Shown here in pieces: positions 43,578 to 51,494 of a stretch of 61,806 bases of DNA. The DNA lies in assembly GCA_017853885.1 (NCBI GenBank), contig JAFMIR010000022.1, positions 1-61,806 of the forward strand, read 5' to 3'. The number at the start of each line of letters is the position of its first letter. The first letter of the stretch is position 1. This DNA is from Prosthecobacter sp. (GTDB lineage: Bacteria; Verrucomicrobiota; Verrucomicrobiia; Verrucomicrobiales; Verrucomicrobiaceae). The position numbers and the translations under genes were made by a program. The notes beneath the pieces are model-generated. The model was not told the DNA's origin and made no database searches. It saw only the letters and a program-made list of their open reading frames with translations.

Positions 43578-43593
43578 TATCTGCCCTGATTCC

Positions 43594-44142
43594 ATGGCCC
43601 TCGCTCTCACTAATCGCGAAAAAAAACTCCTCCTAGCCTGTGTCGGCTCACTGGTGTTCGTAGGTGGCATGCTGGCAGCAAATGAGTTCCTCAACCGCCG
43701 CCGCACCGCATTGGAGCGCATCACCCTACTGCAAGGCGAGCTCGACGAGCTAAAGGTGTGGTTTGAAGACCGCGATTTTTGGAACAAGCGCGGCAAATGG
43801 CTTCGCGAGATGATGCCAGCCACTGAGAGCCTCGGCCAAGCTCAAGCAAAACTGCTCGAAGACGTGCAAAACGACGCCCTCGATCTCGAATTGAAAGTGG
43901 AACAGCAGCGGCTACTGGAGCCCTCCAATACAGAAAACTACCGTGAGGTGGCGGTGGAGGTCCGTCTGCGCGGAGATCAGACCACGCTGCTCGGGTGGCT
44001 GGCCAGCCTGCAGAGTCCAGAACGCTTTCAGGCCATTAAAGCCATCGAATTCGACATCGATGCAAAAGCCAAGGAAAAAACCCCTCAGGCCATCTGCGAA
44101 ATGACTCTGGCCCGCTGGTTTAAGCCCGAAGGCGGTCTTTGA
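43594..44142 (+). CDS. Secretion platform protein, GspM/PilO-like
   Basis: A 182-residue single-pass membrane protein. The N-terminal helix KKLLLACVGSLVFVGGMLAA is followed by a coiled coil (RRRTALERITLLQGELDELK) and a small ferredoxin-like domain, the plan of GspM and PilO. It starts 16 bases after the GspL-like gene. The pair probably joins the secretion ATPase to the platform GspF, about 12 kb upstream. Its stop abuts the stop of the next, opposite gene. Confidence 0.72.
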   Translation: MALALTNREKKLLLACVGSLVFVGGMLAANEFLNRRRTALERITLLQGELDELKVWFEDRDFWNKRGKWLREMMPATESLGQAQAKLLEDVQNDALDLELKVEQQRLLEPSNTENYREVAVEVRLRGDQTTLLGWLASLQSPERFQAIKAIEFDIDAKAKEKTPQAICEMTLARWFKPEGGL

Positions 44143-45156
44143 TCAAACGCCAAGCTCTACGTGGCCATCTTGTCGCTTCGTGAAGCCATGCAGCGGAGCA
44201 CCTGTAGCATCGTAGTGGGTAAAACGCATTGAGTCCACATTGATCGAAAGATGGGTGAAACCGTGGGTCTCTTTGCCAAACGGAACTTGATGCTTGCCTT
44301 CGAGAGGGCGGGTCTTGGCACCGCCGCCACCAGATAGCACATGAGAGGTGAAGCGGCCTTGCAACTCCAAGTGCTGGAGATCATGATCGTGGCCGCAGAT
44401 ATAGGCGTGCACTTTATTGGCCTGCAAAATATCGTCCCACTGCTCCACAAGTGTCTTCGTGTCGCCATGATCCCCATTCGAAAATACCGGATGATGCGCG
44501 GCGACAATGGTGAAAGGGGCTCTAGGCTTGGCCAGTTCCGTCTTAAACCAAGCAAGCTGCTCTTCCGCCTCCGCGGCCGTAAGAGAGGATCGGCTCTTGC
44601 CACTCTTTTTGTCCTTTCCTCCGCTCACGGTAGGCAGGTTGCTGTCGAGGCAAAGGAAAGTCACCAGCGGCTTGTCACCGCCAAGATCCAGACGATACCA
44701 CTTCGACGGCAGATGCCAACGCACGCCAGGCTTTTTCGTATAGGCAAGCTGTACCTTCTGGCCGCCAGGATTGTCGTGGTAATCATGGTTGCCAAGCACC
44801 GCGTGCATCGGCCCTGGAAACACAGAAGCTGGGTACATGTTTTCGATCTCGTTTTTCCAGCGAGGTGAATCCACGCTGAAACCTCCGGGGGATTTGTCGA
44901 GGCTATAGAAATTATCCCCCAGCATCCACAGCGCGTCCGGCTTGATCTGGTTCTTCGCCACAAAGACTTGCATGGCTTCAGCCACCTTTTTCTGCTCCAC
45001 GCTGCCCGTGCCGAAGTCACCGATGAGAAGAAAATTCAGCGTACCTGGCGTCGTGACTGCTGCGGCCTGCGTGCGCACATTGAGAGCCAGCGCGGCACTG
45101 GAGCAAAATAGGGTCTGAAGTACACGACGACGAGAAAGTGGGTTGGGGTTTTTCAT
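44143..45156 (-). CDS. Tat-exported metallophosphoesterase (purple acid phosphatase-like)
   Basis: A 337-residue protein with a twin-arginine signal (LSRRRVLQTLFCSSAALAL). It has all the calcineurin-like motifs: FLLIGDFGTGS, WMLGDNFYS, AVLGNHDYHDN, IVAAHHPVFSNGDHG and YICGHDHDLQH. The di-metal site is complete, so it should be active in the periplasm on phosphoester substrates; the exact substrate is unknown. The layout is closest to tartrate-resistant acid phosphatases (PAP-like). ATG 45156 begins at the Tat signal; the ATG at 45261 is rejected. Confidence 0.9.
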   Translation of the reverse strand: MKNPNPLSRRRVLQTLFCSSAALALNVRTQAAAVTTPGTLNFLLIGDFGTGSVEQKKVAEAMQVFVAKNQIKPDALWMLGDNFYSLDKSPGGFSVDSPRWKNEIENMYPASVFPGPMHAVLGNHDYHDNPGGQKVQLAYTKKPGVRWHLPSKWYRLDLGGDKPLVTFLCLDSNLPTVSGGKDKKSGKSRSSLTAAEAEEQLAWFKTELAKPRAPFTIVAAHHPVFSNGDHGDTKTLVEQWDDILQANKVHAYICGHDHDLQHLELQGRFTSHVLSGGGGAKTRPLEGKHQVPFGKETHGFTHLSINVDSMRFTHYDATGAPLHGFTKRQDGHVELGV

Positions 45157-45190
45157 GCAGGCGGCCTGAACGTGCACTAGAATCCAGATC

Positions 45191-46147
45191 ATGCAGTTCA
45201 GTGGATGCTTTTTCTGGATGTGCGGCATGCTGCTTCTGTCGGCATGCGAACGGATGGGCATGCCTTCCGATCTCTATGGGAGAGCCTTCGGCACCACGTG
45301 GCACCTCAAGACCTCCGAAAGCTTATCACAGAGGAAAAAAAAAGAACTGCAAAGCAACCTGCAAAGCCAGCTTGATGCCTGGGAGTCTCATCTTTCCCAC
45401 TGGCAGATGGAGTCTGCCGTTTCTCGCTTCAATGCCTCCACAAGCACCGACTGGCAAAGCATGCCCGTGGAGGTGATTGAACTGGCACGCCTCGCCCAAA
45501 AAATCGCACACGACACAGATGGAGCTCTCGACATCACCATTGCTTCTTGCATCGATTTGTGGGGCTTTGGCGCTCAGGAGCAGCACAGAACTCCACCAGA
45601 GCCAATCGCGATTGAAAAAGCACGCGAGGCATGCGGCTGGCATCTGCTTGATGTTCGCGAGGCTCCCCCTGCCCTACGTAAAAAACATCCGCTAACTCGC
45701 ATCAATTTGTCCTCCGTGGCCGAGGGCTGGGCACTGGAACGTCTTGCTCTTTCCCTTGAAGCCGCTGGTGAACACGATTTCCTGCTCGAACTCGGAGGCG
45801 AAGTCCTCGCGCGCGGCCATGCCGCCGATGGAAATCCTTGGCTCGTCGGTGTGCAGACACCGGACGCTCCTGAAGGCGAAGCGATGCAGGCCATGCGACT
45901 GAACGATGCCTCACTGGCCACGTCTGGCACCTACCGCCAGCGTTTTGAACATGATGGAAAAAGCTACGCGCATGTGCTGGATCCACACACTGGCAGACCG
46001 GTTGAGCATGCATTGCGCTCCGTGAGCGTGAGTCACACCTCGGCAGCCATGGCCGATGGCTATGCCACCGCTCTACTCGTGCTCGGACCGGTCCGTGGAC
46101 GTGAAGTCGCAGCACGACTCAAGCTCAATGTCTTTTGGGTGGAATAA
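45191..46147 (+). CDS. apbE: FAD:protein FMN transferase (ApbE family lipoprotein)
   Basis: A 318-residue lipoprotein. The lipobox is MCGMLLLSACERM near residue 18. ApbE signatures are GRAFGTTWHLKT, DTDGALDITIAS, LSSVAEGWALERLAL (usual: GxxAKGYAVD), LLELGGEVLA, SGTYRQRF with YAHVLDPHTGRPVEH, and MADGYATALLVLG. ApbE attaches FMN by a phosphoester to Thr of Nqr, Rnf and related flavoproteins on the periplasmic side. A flavinylated partner is not seen in this window. The end is 14 bases from the stop of the next gene, which is on the other strand. Confidence 0.93.
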   Translation: MQFSGCFFWMCGMLLLSACERMGMPSDLYGRAFGTTWHLKTSESLSQRKKKELQSNLQSQLDAWESHLSHWQMESAVSRFNASTSTDWQSMPVEVIELARLAQKIAHDTDGALDITIASCIDLWGFGAQEQHRTPPEPIAIEKAREACGWHLLDVREAPPALRKKHPLTRINLSSVAEGWALERLALSLEAAGEHDFLLELGGEVLARGHAADGNPWLVGVQTPDAPEGEAMQAMRLNDASLATSGTYRQRFEHDGKSYAHVLDPHTGRPVEHALRSVSVSHTSAAMADGYATALLVLGPVRGREVAARLKLNVFWVE

Positions 46148-46161
46148 GCCGCGACACTCCC

Positions 46162-46809
46162 TCACTTGCCGAAAATGCGCTTCCAAATGGACTTTTTTTT
46201 GGGTTCCTCCTGCCCCGCAGGCCCAGTGCCTGGCGCGTAAATCGGAGCACCCTGCTGCACCGCATTGCCAGGCTGAAAACCTGTCACGGGCTGCGGCATC
46301 GGCTGCCCACCCTGCTCTTGGCCCGGGGGTGGCATGACTTTGGTGAAATCCATCGTGGCGGGTTTGAAAGTGGGGGTTTTGGTGTTGTAGTTGATAACCT
46401 TCGGCTTTCCGGCCTTGCCGCTGGCATCATAAGTGTAGATGATCTGCTGAAAGACTTCACCGGCTAGGTTGGCTGTCTGCATTTCCTTGATGCGGTTGAA
46501 CTCATCAAAAAGAATTCGTGAACGAGCCACAAGATTGTTGCGTCCATCATACACATTCCCCTGCGTAGGCTGACCCAGATCATTGACGAGGTAGTGCTTT
46601 CGCATCTGGAGCACGCCGTTTGCATCGAAGGTCTTTTCCTCCATCTCATGCACATTCATGTCGAGCACGGTGTCCGTATGCGAGTTGTCGTCATAATAGT
46701 GCGAACGGGCCATTACGCCCGACTTTCCAGAGGGCGCGGGAGTGGCTGCCCGGGCGGCAGCAGCCAGCAAGAGAACCGCAAAAATGGCGGAGCATGAAAT
46801 CGTCTTCAT
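46162..46809 (-). CDS. Exported protein of unknown function, RHS/YD-like strand pattern
   Basis: I do not recognise this 215-residue protein. It has a signal peptide (TISCSAIFAVLLLAAAARA) followed by strands like MRKHYLVNDLGQPTQGNVYD and RSRILFDEFNRIKEMQTAN, which have the spacing of MORN- or YD-like repeats. A Gln/Pro/Gly-rich stretch (about 150-200) and a basic end KKKSIWKRIFGK follow. The basic tail could bind the membrane or nucleic acid. An ATG at 46809 begins the signal; longer frames to 46962 overlap the GAF gene. Confidence 0.7.
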   Translation of the reverse strand: MKTISCSAIFAVLLLAAAARAATPAPSGKSGVMARSHYYDDNSHTDTVLDMNVHEMEEKTFDANGVLQMRKHYLVNDLGQPTQGNVYDGRNNLVARSRILFDEFNRIKEMQTANLAGEVFQQIIYTYDASGKAGKPKVINYNTKTPTFKPATMDFTKVMPPPGQEQGGQPMPQPVTGFQPGNAVQQGAPIYAPGTGPAGQEEPKKKSIWKRIFGK

Positions 46810-46879
46810 AAGGCAATGTGTTAAAAGATACTTGCCCCGTATCGCTGCCTCAACGAAAAAACTGAATCCTAGACACGCC

Positions 46880-47329
46880 ATGAGTTCCGACCATGCCACA
46901 GCTCTTTCTTGGAGCGAATTCCTTGAACAAACCATCGCCTCCTTTGGCTGTGTGACGGGCACGCTCCACCGCCTCGATCCGGCGGATGGTCATTTGAAGC
47001 TTGTAGCGCATCGTGGCATTCCAGAAGCCCTCATGCCCGTGATTCAAAGCATTCCTGTGGGCAAAGGCATCGCCGGTGCCGCCGCGCAGCGAAAGGAGCC
47101 CGTTGAACTTTGCAATCTGCAAACGGACGCCTCTGGCGTAGCCAAGTCAGGCGCAAAGCAAACGCAGGTGCAGGGGTCTCTCGCCGTGCCCGTCTTGGAT
47201 GCCAATGGTCGCTTGTGCGGAACGCTTGGCATAGGCAAGCTCACGCCCTACGAATTCAGCAGCGATGAAAAAAGGAGACTCGTTCAAACCGCAGGATCCA
47301 TCGCCACGCGATTGCTCCCTGATGGTTGA
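46880..47329 (+). CDS. GAF-domain protein
   Basis: A 149-residue single GAF domain: FLEQTIASFGCVTGTLHRLD, LVAHRGIPEALMPVIQSI, GKGIAGAAAQRKEPVELCN, and QGSLAVPVLDANGRLCGTLG. It has no output domain, so it may act as a free-standing sensor or as a methionine-sulfoxide reductase relative; it lacks the three-Cys signature I would expect of fRMsr. Cytoplasmic. It starts 70 bases from the divergent start of the unknown exported gene. Confidence 0.8.
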   Translation: MSSDHATALSWSEFLEQTIASFGCVTGTLHRLDPADGHLKLVAHRGIPEALMPVIQSIPVGKGIAGAAAQRKEPVELCNLQTDASGVAKSGAKQTQVQGSLAVPVLDANGRLCGTLGIGKLTPYEFSSDEKRRLVQTAGSIATRLLPDG

Positions 47330-47334
47330 GCTGA

Positions 47335-47359
47335 GGCTGCGTCAGTGACAGCCGCAGCC
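47335..47359. terminator. Hairpin between convergent GAF and YlbF genes
   Basis: GGCTGCG (47335-47341) and CGCAGCC (47353-47359) are perfect 7-bp arms with an 11-base loop, spanning the 12-bp gap between two convergent genes and entering the ylbF-like 3' end. It has no clear T-run, so it is a weak candidate for a two-way transcription stop. Confidence 0.35.
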
Positions 47360-47746
47360 TTCGCCACAGCCACCTTTTTTGACCATTTCCTCTGCTGAGG
47401 GCACCCGACCGCTTTCAAGGGTCTTGCTGACAAAGGCATTCACCGCCTCCGCCACACCGCTGAGCACTTCTTGAGCGTTCAGGAACGATGTGATGACTGG
47501 ATTAGCGTCACAGCGATCCTGCAACCCGTTGAAACGAGTGATTTCTTCGCCATTGGGTTGCTCACCTTGATGCTGCTTCTGATGCAAGGCGCGGCCAAGT
47601 GTCGCCATCTCACGATAAAGAGACACTGCCGCGTCGTCCGCGAGAAAAGTCTCAGCACGAAGCCGGGCGTTTTTCACGTCACCATCGTCCACGAGGACTT
47701 CGCAGAGTTCGATGATCTTGGACTGGATAAGAGGGGAGGCAGTCAT
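47342..47746 (-). CDS. YlbF/YmcA-family protein with Cys-rich tail
   Basis: A 134-residue all-helical protein with the YlbF/YmcA fold: SPLIQSKIIELCEVLVDDGD, ARLRAETFLADDAAVSLYRE, and ITSFLNAQEVLSGVAEAVNA. In Bacillus the family (YlbF, YmcA, YaaT) affects mRNA maturation and carries iron-sulfur clusters in the complex. This copy ends GGCGEGCGCH, a compact group of three Cys and one His that could bind metal. The tail is remarkable since the rest is cysteine-poor apart from two residues. Probably cytoplasmic. Confidence 0.82.
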   Translation of the reverse strand: MTASPLIQSKIIELCEVLVDDGDVKNARLRAETFLADDAAVSLYREMATLGRALHQKQHQGEQPNGEEITRFNGLQDRCDANPVITSFLNAQEVLSGVAEAVNAFVSKTLESGRVPSAEEMVKKGGCGEGCGCH

Positions 47747-47800
47747 GGGGGCGCGAGGTTAAGCTGGAAAACCGATTTCAAAGCGAAAAGTGCACCTTTT

Positions 47801-48514
47801 TCACCAAGCCCGCCCCACTTCAAGGTTCCGTTTGAATCCCTCGCGCACGAGCGAGAGATCCGAGTCCATCGCGACCCACGTCAGGCCCAGCGCTTTAAGC
47901 TTTTCTTTGTCATCCGCATGGCGAACGAGGATACCGCAGCCTTTGCCATGATGCTTCGCAGCCTTCACGACGGCATTCAGGCAGTCATCATAGCTGTGCG
48001 GTGAATTCCGCGCTTTCAAATCATAGCTGAGATCCGCTGGACCGATGAACAAGGCGTCAATGCCCTCCACCTCAGCGATTGAGTTCGCGTTGCTCACACC
48101 TTCCGCAGTCTCGATTTGCGCTAAGATGATCGGCTTCGGCACATCATTCACAGGCAAACGCAGGCCATACCCATAAGCCCGCACGGTGCGGGAAACCCCA
48201 CGCATTCCCTTCGGTGGATAGAGGGCTGCTTGCACGCAATGCTCCGCGTGTGCCACGGTATCCACATGAGGCACCATGATGCCATCCGCTCCCCAATCGA
48301 GCACTCGACCGATCAAATCCACATGCGGAGCGCTCACACGCACAATCGCCAACGTCTGGCTACCGCGCAAGGCACGCAGTTGATTTGGTAATGCCGCCTC
48401 GGATTCGCAACCATGCTCCAAGTCGATCAGAACCCAATCGAAGCCACACTCAGCAGCGAGTTCCGTGAGCGCAGGTGAACCGGTCGAGATAAAGGTGCCG
48501 ATTTGAGTTTTCAT
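47801..48514 (-). CDS. HpcH/HpaI-family aldolase
   Basis: A 237-residue class II aldolase of the 2-dehydro-3-deoxyglucarate / 4-hydroxy-2-oxoheptanedioate group. The TIM-barrel signs are IGTFISTGSPALTELAAECG, WVLIDLEHGCESEA, ADGIMVPHVDTVAHAEHCV, YPPKGMRGVSRT and LAQIETAEGV. LFIGPADLSYDL supplies further active-site residues. It cuts 2-keto-3-deoxy acids to pyruvate and an aldehyde. It is three bases from the phosphotransferase gene, so the two are probably cotranscribed with the BASS transporter. Confidence 0.92.
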   Translation of the reverse strand: MKTQIGTFISTGSPALTELAAECGFDWVLIDLEHGCESEAALPNQLRALRGSQTLAIVRVSAPHVDLIGRVLDWGADGIMVPHVDTVAHAEHCVQAALYPPKGMRGVSRTVRAYGYGLRLPVNDVPKPIILAQIETAEGVSNANSIAEVEGIDALFIGPADLSYDLKARNSPHSYDDCLNAVVKAAKHHGKGCGILVRHADDKEKLKALGLTWVAMDSDLSLVREGFKRNLEVGRAW

Positions 48515-48517
48515 GAT

Positions 48518-49576
48518 TCAGAGAATATCGAGTCCAGCTCCCTCTCGCAAGCCTCGCAAGGCCGTGGTGAGCTTGGCAAGCGTTGTTTCACGCAGCGTCG
48601 CTCCCGAGGAGCCACTGCCGATGAGGAAAAAGGAGTCATCGTGATCAAAATAGCCTGCCCCCACACGAATCACCGCCTTTACGATCATGTTTCGAAGCAT
48701 GTGCAGCCAAAAACGCCGCAGGTGATCGTCCGGCAGCCTGCGCACACTTTGATAACCCTCGAACGCTCGCTGCAAAAACAGTGCATCATGAAAACAAGCC
48801 AACAAAGAGAGATCATCCATCGGATCACCGCAAATCGCATCGTCGAAGTCGATGAAAGCAGCAATCTGCTGCTGGGTGCCGAGGATGTTCCAAAGCGCGA
48901 GGTCTTTATGCACGAGGCAGCCTTGAGGCAAATCCATCAAAGCACGGTGGTTTTCGATTTCCGATCGAATCTCATCAGGTTTCACCCAAAAACCACTCTT
49001 CGTTAAAAAGCGCAGATGCTCGTCAAGACGCAGATGGAAGTAGTCGGCGTAGCTCTCTCGAAAGCCGCGAAGATGCTCATCCAAAACGCCAAATCCCTCC
49101 AAGGTGATCTCTTGCCATTTTGCCACTGCGACACCAATCTCAAAGGCAATTGTCGGCACTCGAAGCGTTCCTCGCTTGAACCAGTGATTCAAATCTGGTG
49201 CTGAGATGCGCTCCAAAGCCTGCCAAGCGAAAGGCACCTGACGGCGGGAAGCATCACAGCCAAAGACACGCGGTGTGGAAACACCCGCCGCCCTCACACA
49301 ATCGAGCAAAGTAGACTCCACGGCCAGATGCGTGTCTTTTTCAGGGCCGTTCTCCACTCGAATGAAGCATGGCATTCCATCCACTTCGGCGTTCCAAGTA
49401 AGATGATTGCCTTGGCCAGCACCGGGGCTCATAACGACGTTGGAGCTGCCAAAGTGCCGCTGCAGTTCCGTTTTAAGCGCTGCAGACAAGCTCTTTTTAG
49501 CTTCACCATGCAGTTGCGTGGCGTGAAAAGCCGCCGGACGATCGCATTTCCAGTAATAGATCTCGCGACGATTCAT
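48518..49576 (-). CDS. Aminoglycoside-phosphotransferase-type kinase
   Basis: A 352-residue small-molecule kinase fold. The Brenner motif is CLVHKDLALWNIL with the catalytic Asp and Asn, and FIDFDDAICGDPMDDLSLL stands in for DFG. NHLTWNAEVDGMPCFIRVEN carries the Lys-strand region, where Arg replaces Lys. The family phosphorylates sugars, choline, homoserine, antibiotics or lipopolysaccharide; the acceptor is unknown. The ATG at 49576 overlaps the stop of the BASS transporter, so the genes are coupled. The longer frame from 49600 is not preferred. Confidence 0.8.
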   Translation of the reverse strand: MNRREIYYWKCDRPAAFHATQLHGEAKKSLSAALKTELQRHFGSSNVVMSPGAGQGNHLTWNAEVDGMPCFIRVENGPEKDTHLAVESTLLDCVRAAGVSTPRVFGCDASRRQVPFAWQALERISAPDLNHWFKRGTLRVPTIAFEIGVAVAKWQEITLEGFGVLDEHLRGFRESYADYFHLRLDEHLRFLTKSGFWVKPDEIRSEIENHRALMDLPQGCLVHKDLALWNILGTQQQIAAFIDFDDAICGDPMDDLSLLACFHDALFLQRAFEGYQSVRRLPDDHLRRFWLHMLRNMIVKAVIRVGAGYFDHDDSFFLIGSGSSGATLRETTLAKLTTALRGLREGAGLDIL

Positions 49577-50505
49577 GCGGAAGGTGGCAAGCGCTTCCAA
49601 ATGGCTGCTGCGATGCCGCCGATGATGTTTTGCATCACACCGCTGAAAACTCCTGCCGCAGCGGCGAGCGGCATACTGGCAAAATGCAAGCGGGCAAGCG
49701 AAGCCGCCAAGCCACCATTTTGCATCCCAACCTCGATGCTGACTGTGCGGGCGATGGACTCAGGGTAGCGCAGCAGTTTTGGCACCAGATACCCGACGCC
49801 GAAGCCCAACACATGCAGCACGAGAGCCGCAAGAGCCAGCACACCAAAATGCTTGGCAATCGCTTCTGCACTCGCCGCGACGATGCCACCGGTGACACAG
49901 GTGAAAGCCAGCACGGCCACCGTTGGCCCTGCCGCGCCGATGTGATCCGCCGTGCGCGGCATCTTCCAGCGAATCAACACACCGAGGACCACCGGGGCGA
50001 GTGTGAGCTTACAAGCGTCCAACGCCAATTTTACCGCATCCACAGGCACATACTGCCCCGCCAGCACGTGGGTCCACATCGGCGTGAAAAAGAAGGCGAG
50101 CAACGTCGAGAAGAGCGTCAGCACCACGGAAAGCGCCACATTCGCCTTGGCGAGATACGAGATCATGTTCGAGGCCATGCCTCCGGGGCAGCTTGCAACG
50201 AGAATGATTCCCACCGCAAGCCCTGGCTCCAGACCCATCAGCTTCGCCGTGGCCCAGCCAGCAAGCGGCATGATCGTGTATTGCGCGAGGAAACCCAACG
50301 CAACGCTACCCGGCATGCGACGGATGGCTTTGAAATCCTCCAAGCTCAACGTAAGCCCCATACCGAGCATGGAGGCTGCGAGCGACCAGAACACCCAACC
50401 AGCATCGAACCAGAGCATCATCGATGGCTTGAAAAATGCCATGATCGCGAGGCTCACAAGCCACACGGGGTAGAGATTGTTGAACCAGTCGAAGAAGCGC
50501 TTCAT
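49573..50505 (-). CDS. Bile acid:sodium symporter-family (BASS) transporter
   Basis: A 310-residue integral membrane protein with about nine or ten helices. KRFFDWFNNLYPVWLVSLAI leads in. FLAQYTIMPLAGWATAKLMG, IILVASCPGGMASNMISYLA (a family signature) and TVSIEVGMQNGGLAASLARL (the second signature) are well kept. BASS carriers move bile acids, pantoate, pyruvate or 2-keto acids with sodium. With the aldolase and kinase on the same strand, a 2-keto acid or related anion is a reasonable guess. Confidence 0.9.
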   Translation of the reverse strand: MKRFFDWFNNLYPVWLVSLAIMAFFKPSMMLWFDAGWVFWSLAASMLGMGLTLSLEDFKAIRRMPGSVALGFLAQYTIMPLAGWATAKLMGLEPGLAVGIILVASCPGGMASNMISYLAKANVALSVVLTLFSTLLAFFFTPMWTHVLAGQYVPVDAVKLALDACKLTLAPVVLGVLIRWKMPRTADHIGAAGPTVAVLAFTCVTGGIVAASAEAIAKHFGVLALAALVLHVLGFGVGYLVPKLLRYPESIARTVSIEVGMQNGGLAASLARLHFASMPLAAAAGVFSGVMQNIIGGIAAAIWKRLPPSA

Positions 50506-50628
50506 GTGGAGTAAGAGATGGTAAAGAGAGACGGACGTGATGCCGAGGATTATCACGAAGCCGCATGTTATGCTAACACACAGGTGGCACTTGCCGCGCG
50601 GAGAACACCCTCCACCATCCGGCAGCCC

Positions 50629-51441
50629 ATGCCTGAGCTTCCCGAAGTCGAAACCACCCTACGCGGCGTCTCGCCATATCTGATCCGTCATCGTATCACC
50701 GAAGTGATCGTGCGAGACAAGCGCCTCCGGTGGTCTGTGCCGGACACCATTCATGATCTGGAAGGTCAGCGGATCACCTGCGGGGAACGGCGGGCGAAAT
50801 ACCTGCTATTTCATACGGCTCGGGGCACCCTGCTGCTGCACCTTGGCATGTCAGGTAGCCTTCGCATCGTACCACCCAGCACCTCGTGGCGGAAGCACGA
50901 CCACTTCGCGCTCACGATGGACTCCGGAAAACAGCTCCGCCTGCATGATCCGCGCCGCTTTGGGGCAGCGCTGCTCATCGAAAGCAATCCGCATGAACAC
51001 AAACTCCTGCGCGATCTCGGCCCAGAGCCGCTAGGTCCCCAGTTCTCTGCCAAACAGCTCCAAGCCGCCTGCACTGGAAAGAGCGCCGCCATCAAGCTAG
51101 TCATCATGGACGCGCATGTCGTGGTCGGCGTGGGCAACATCTACGCCAGTGAGGCTCTGTTCATGGCGGGCATTGACCCACGCAAACCGGCTGGGAAAGT
51201 TAGCCTTCCACGTTTGGCCAAGCTCGTCGCCGCCATCCGCGAGGTGCTCGCGTCTTCGATTGAGATGGGTGGCACCACGCTAAGAGATTTCCTGAATGAA
51301 AAAGGGGAGCCCGGCTACTTCCAGCAAACGCTACGCGTGTATGACCGCGCCGGAGAGCCTTGCCGTTTATGCGGCGCCAAAATCCGCAAGGTCGTTCTCG
51401 GCCAGCGCTCCACTTATTTCTGCCCTAGGTGCCAGAAATAG
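50629..51441 (+). CDS. mutM: Formamidopyrimidine-DNA glycosylase
   Basis: MutM removes 8-oxoguanine and formamidopyrimidines from DNA and cuts the strand by beta/delta elimination. The 270-residue protein starts PELPEVETTLRGV with the catalytic Pro and Glu. LLLHLGMSGSLRIVPPS and VGVGNIYASEALFMAGI (helix-two-turn-helix) are typical. The C-terminal zinc finger has CRLCGAKI and CPRCQK, with Arg and Gly of the finger loop in VVLGQRSTYFC. The ATG at 50629 begins with Met-Pro-Glu as needed; the Pro becomes the N-terminus after Met removal. Confidence 0.96.
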   Translation: MPELPEVETTLRGVSPYLIRHRITEVIVRDKRLRWSVPDTIHDLEGQRITCGERRAKYLLFHTARGTLLLHLGMSGSLRIVPPSTSWRKHDHFALTMDSGKQLRLHDPRRFGAALLIESNPHEHKLLRDLGPEPLGPQFSAKQLQAACTGKSAAIKLVIMDAHVVVGVGNIYASEALFMAGIDPRKPAGKVSLPRLAKLVAAIREVLASSIEMGGTTLRDFLNEKGEPGYFQQTLRVYDRAGEPCRLCGAKIRKVVLGQRSTYFCPRCQK

Positions 51442-51494
51442 CGCACATATTTCTTCGACATTACCTTCTTATTCAGATTCATTCTTAACCTTCA

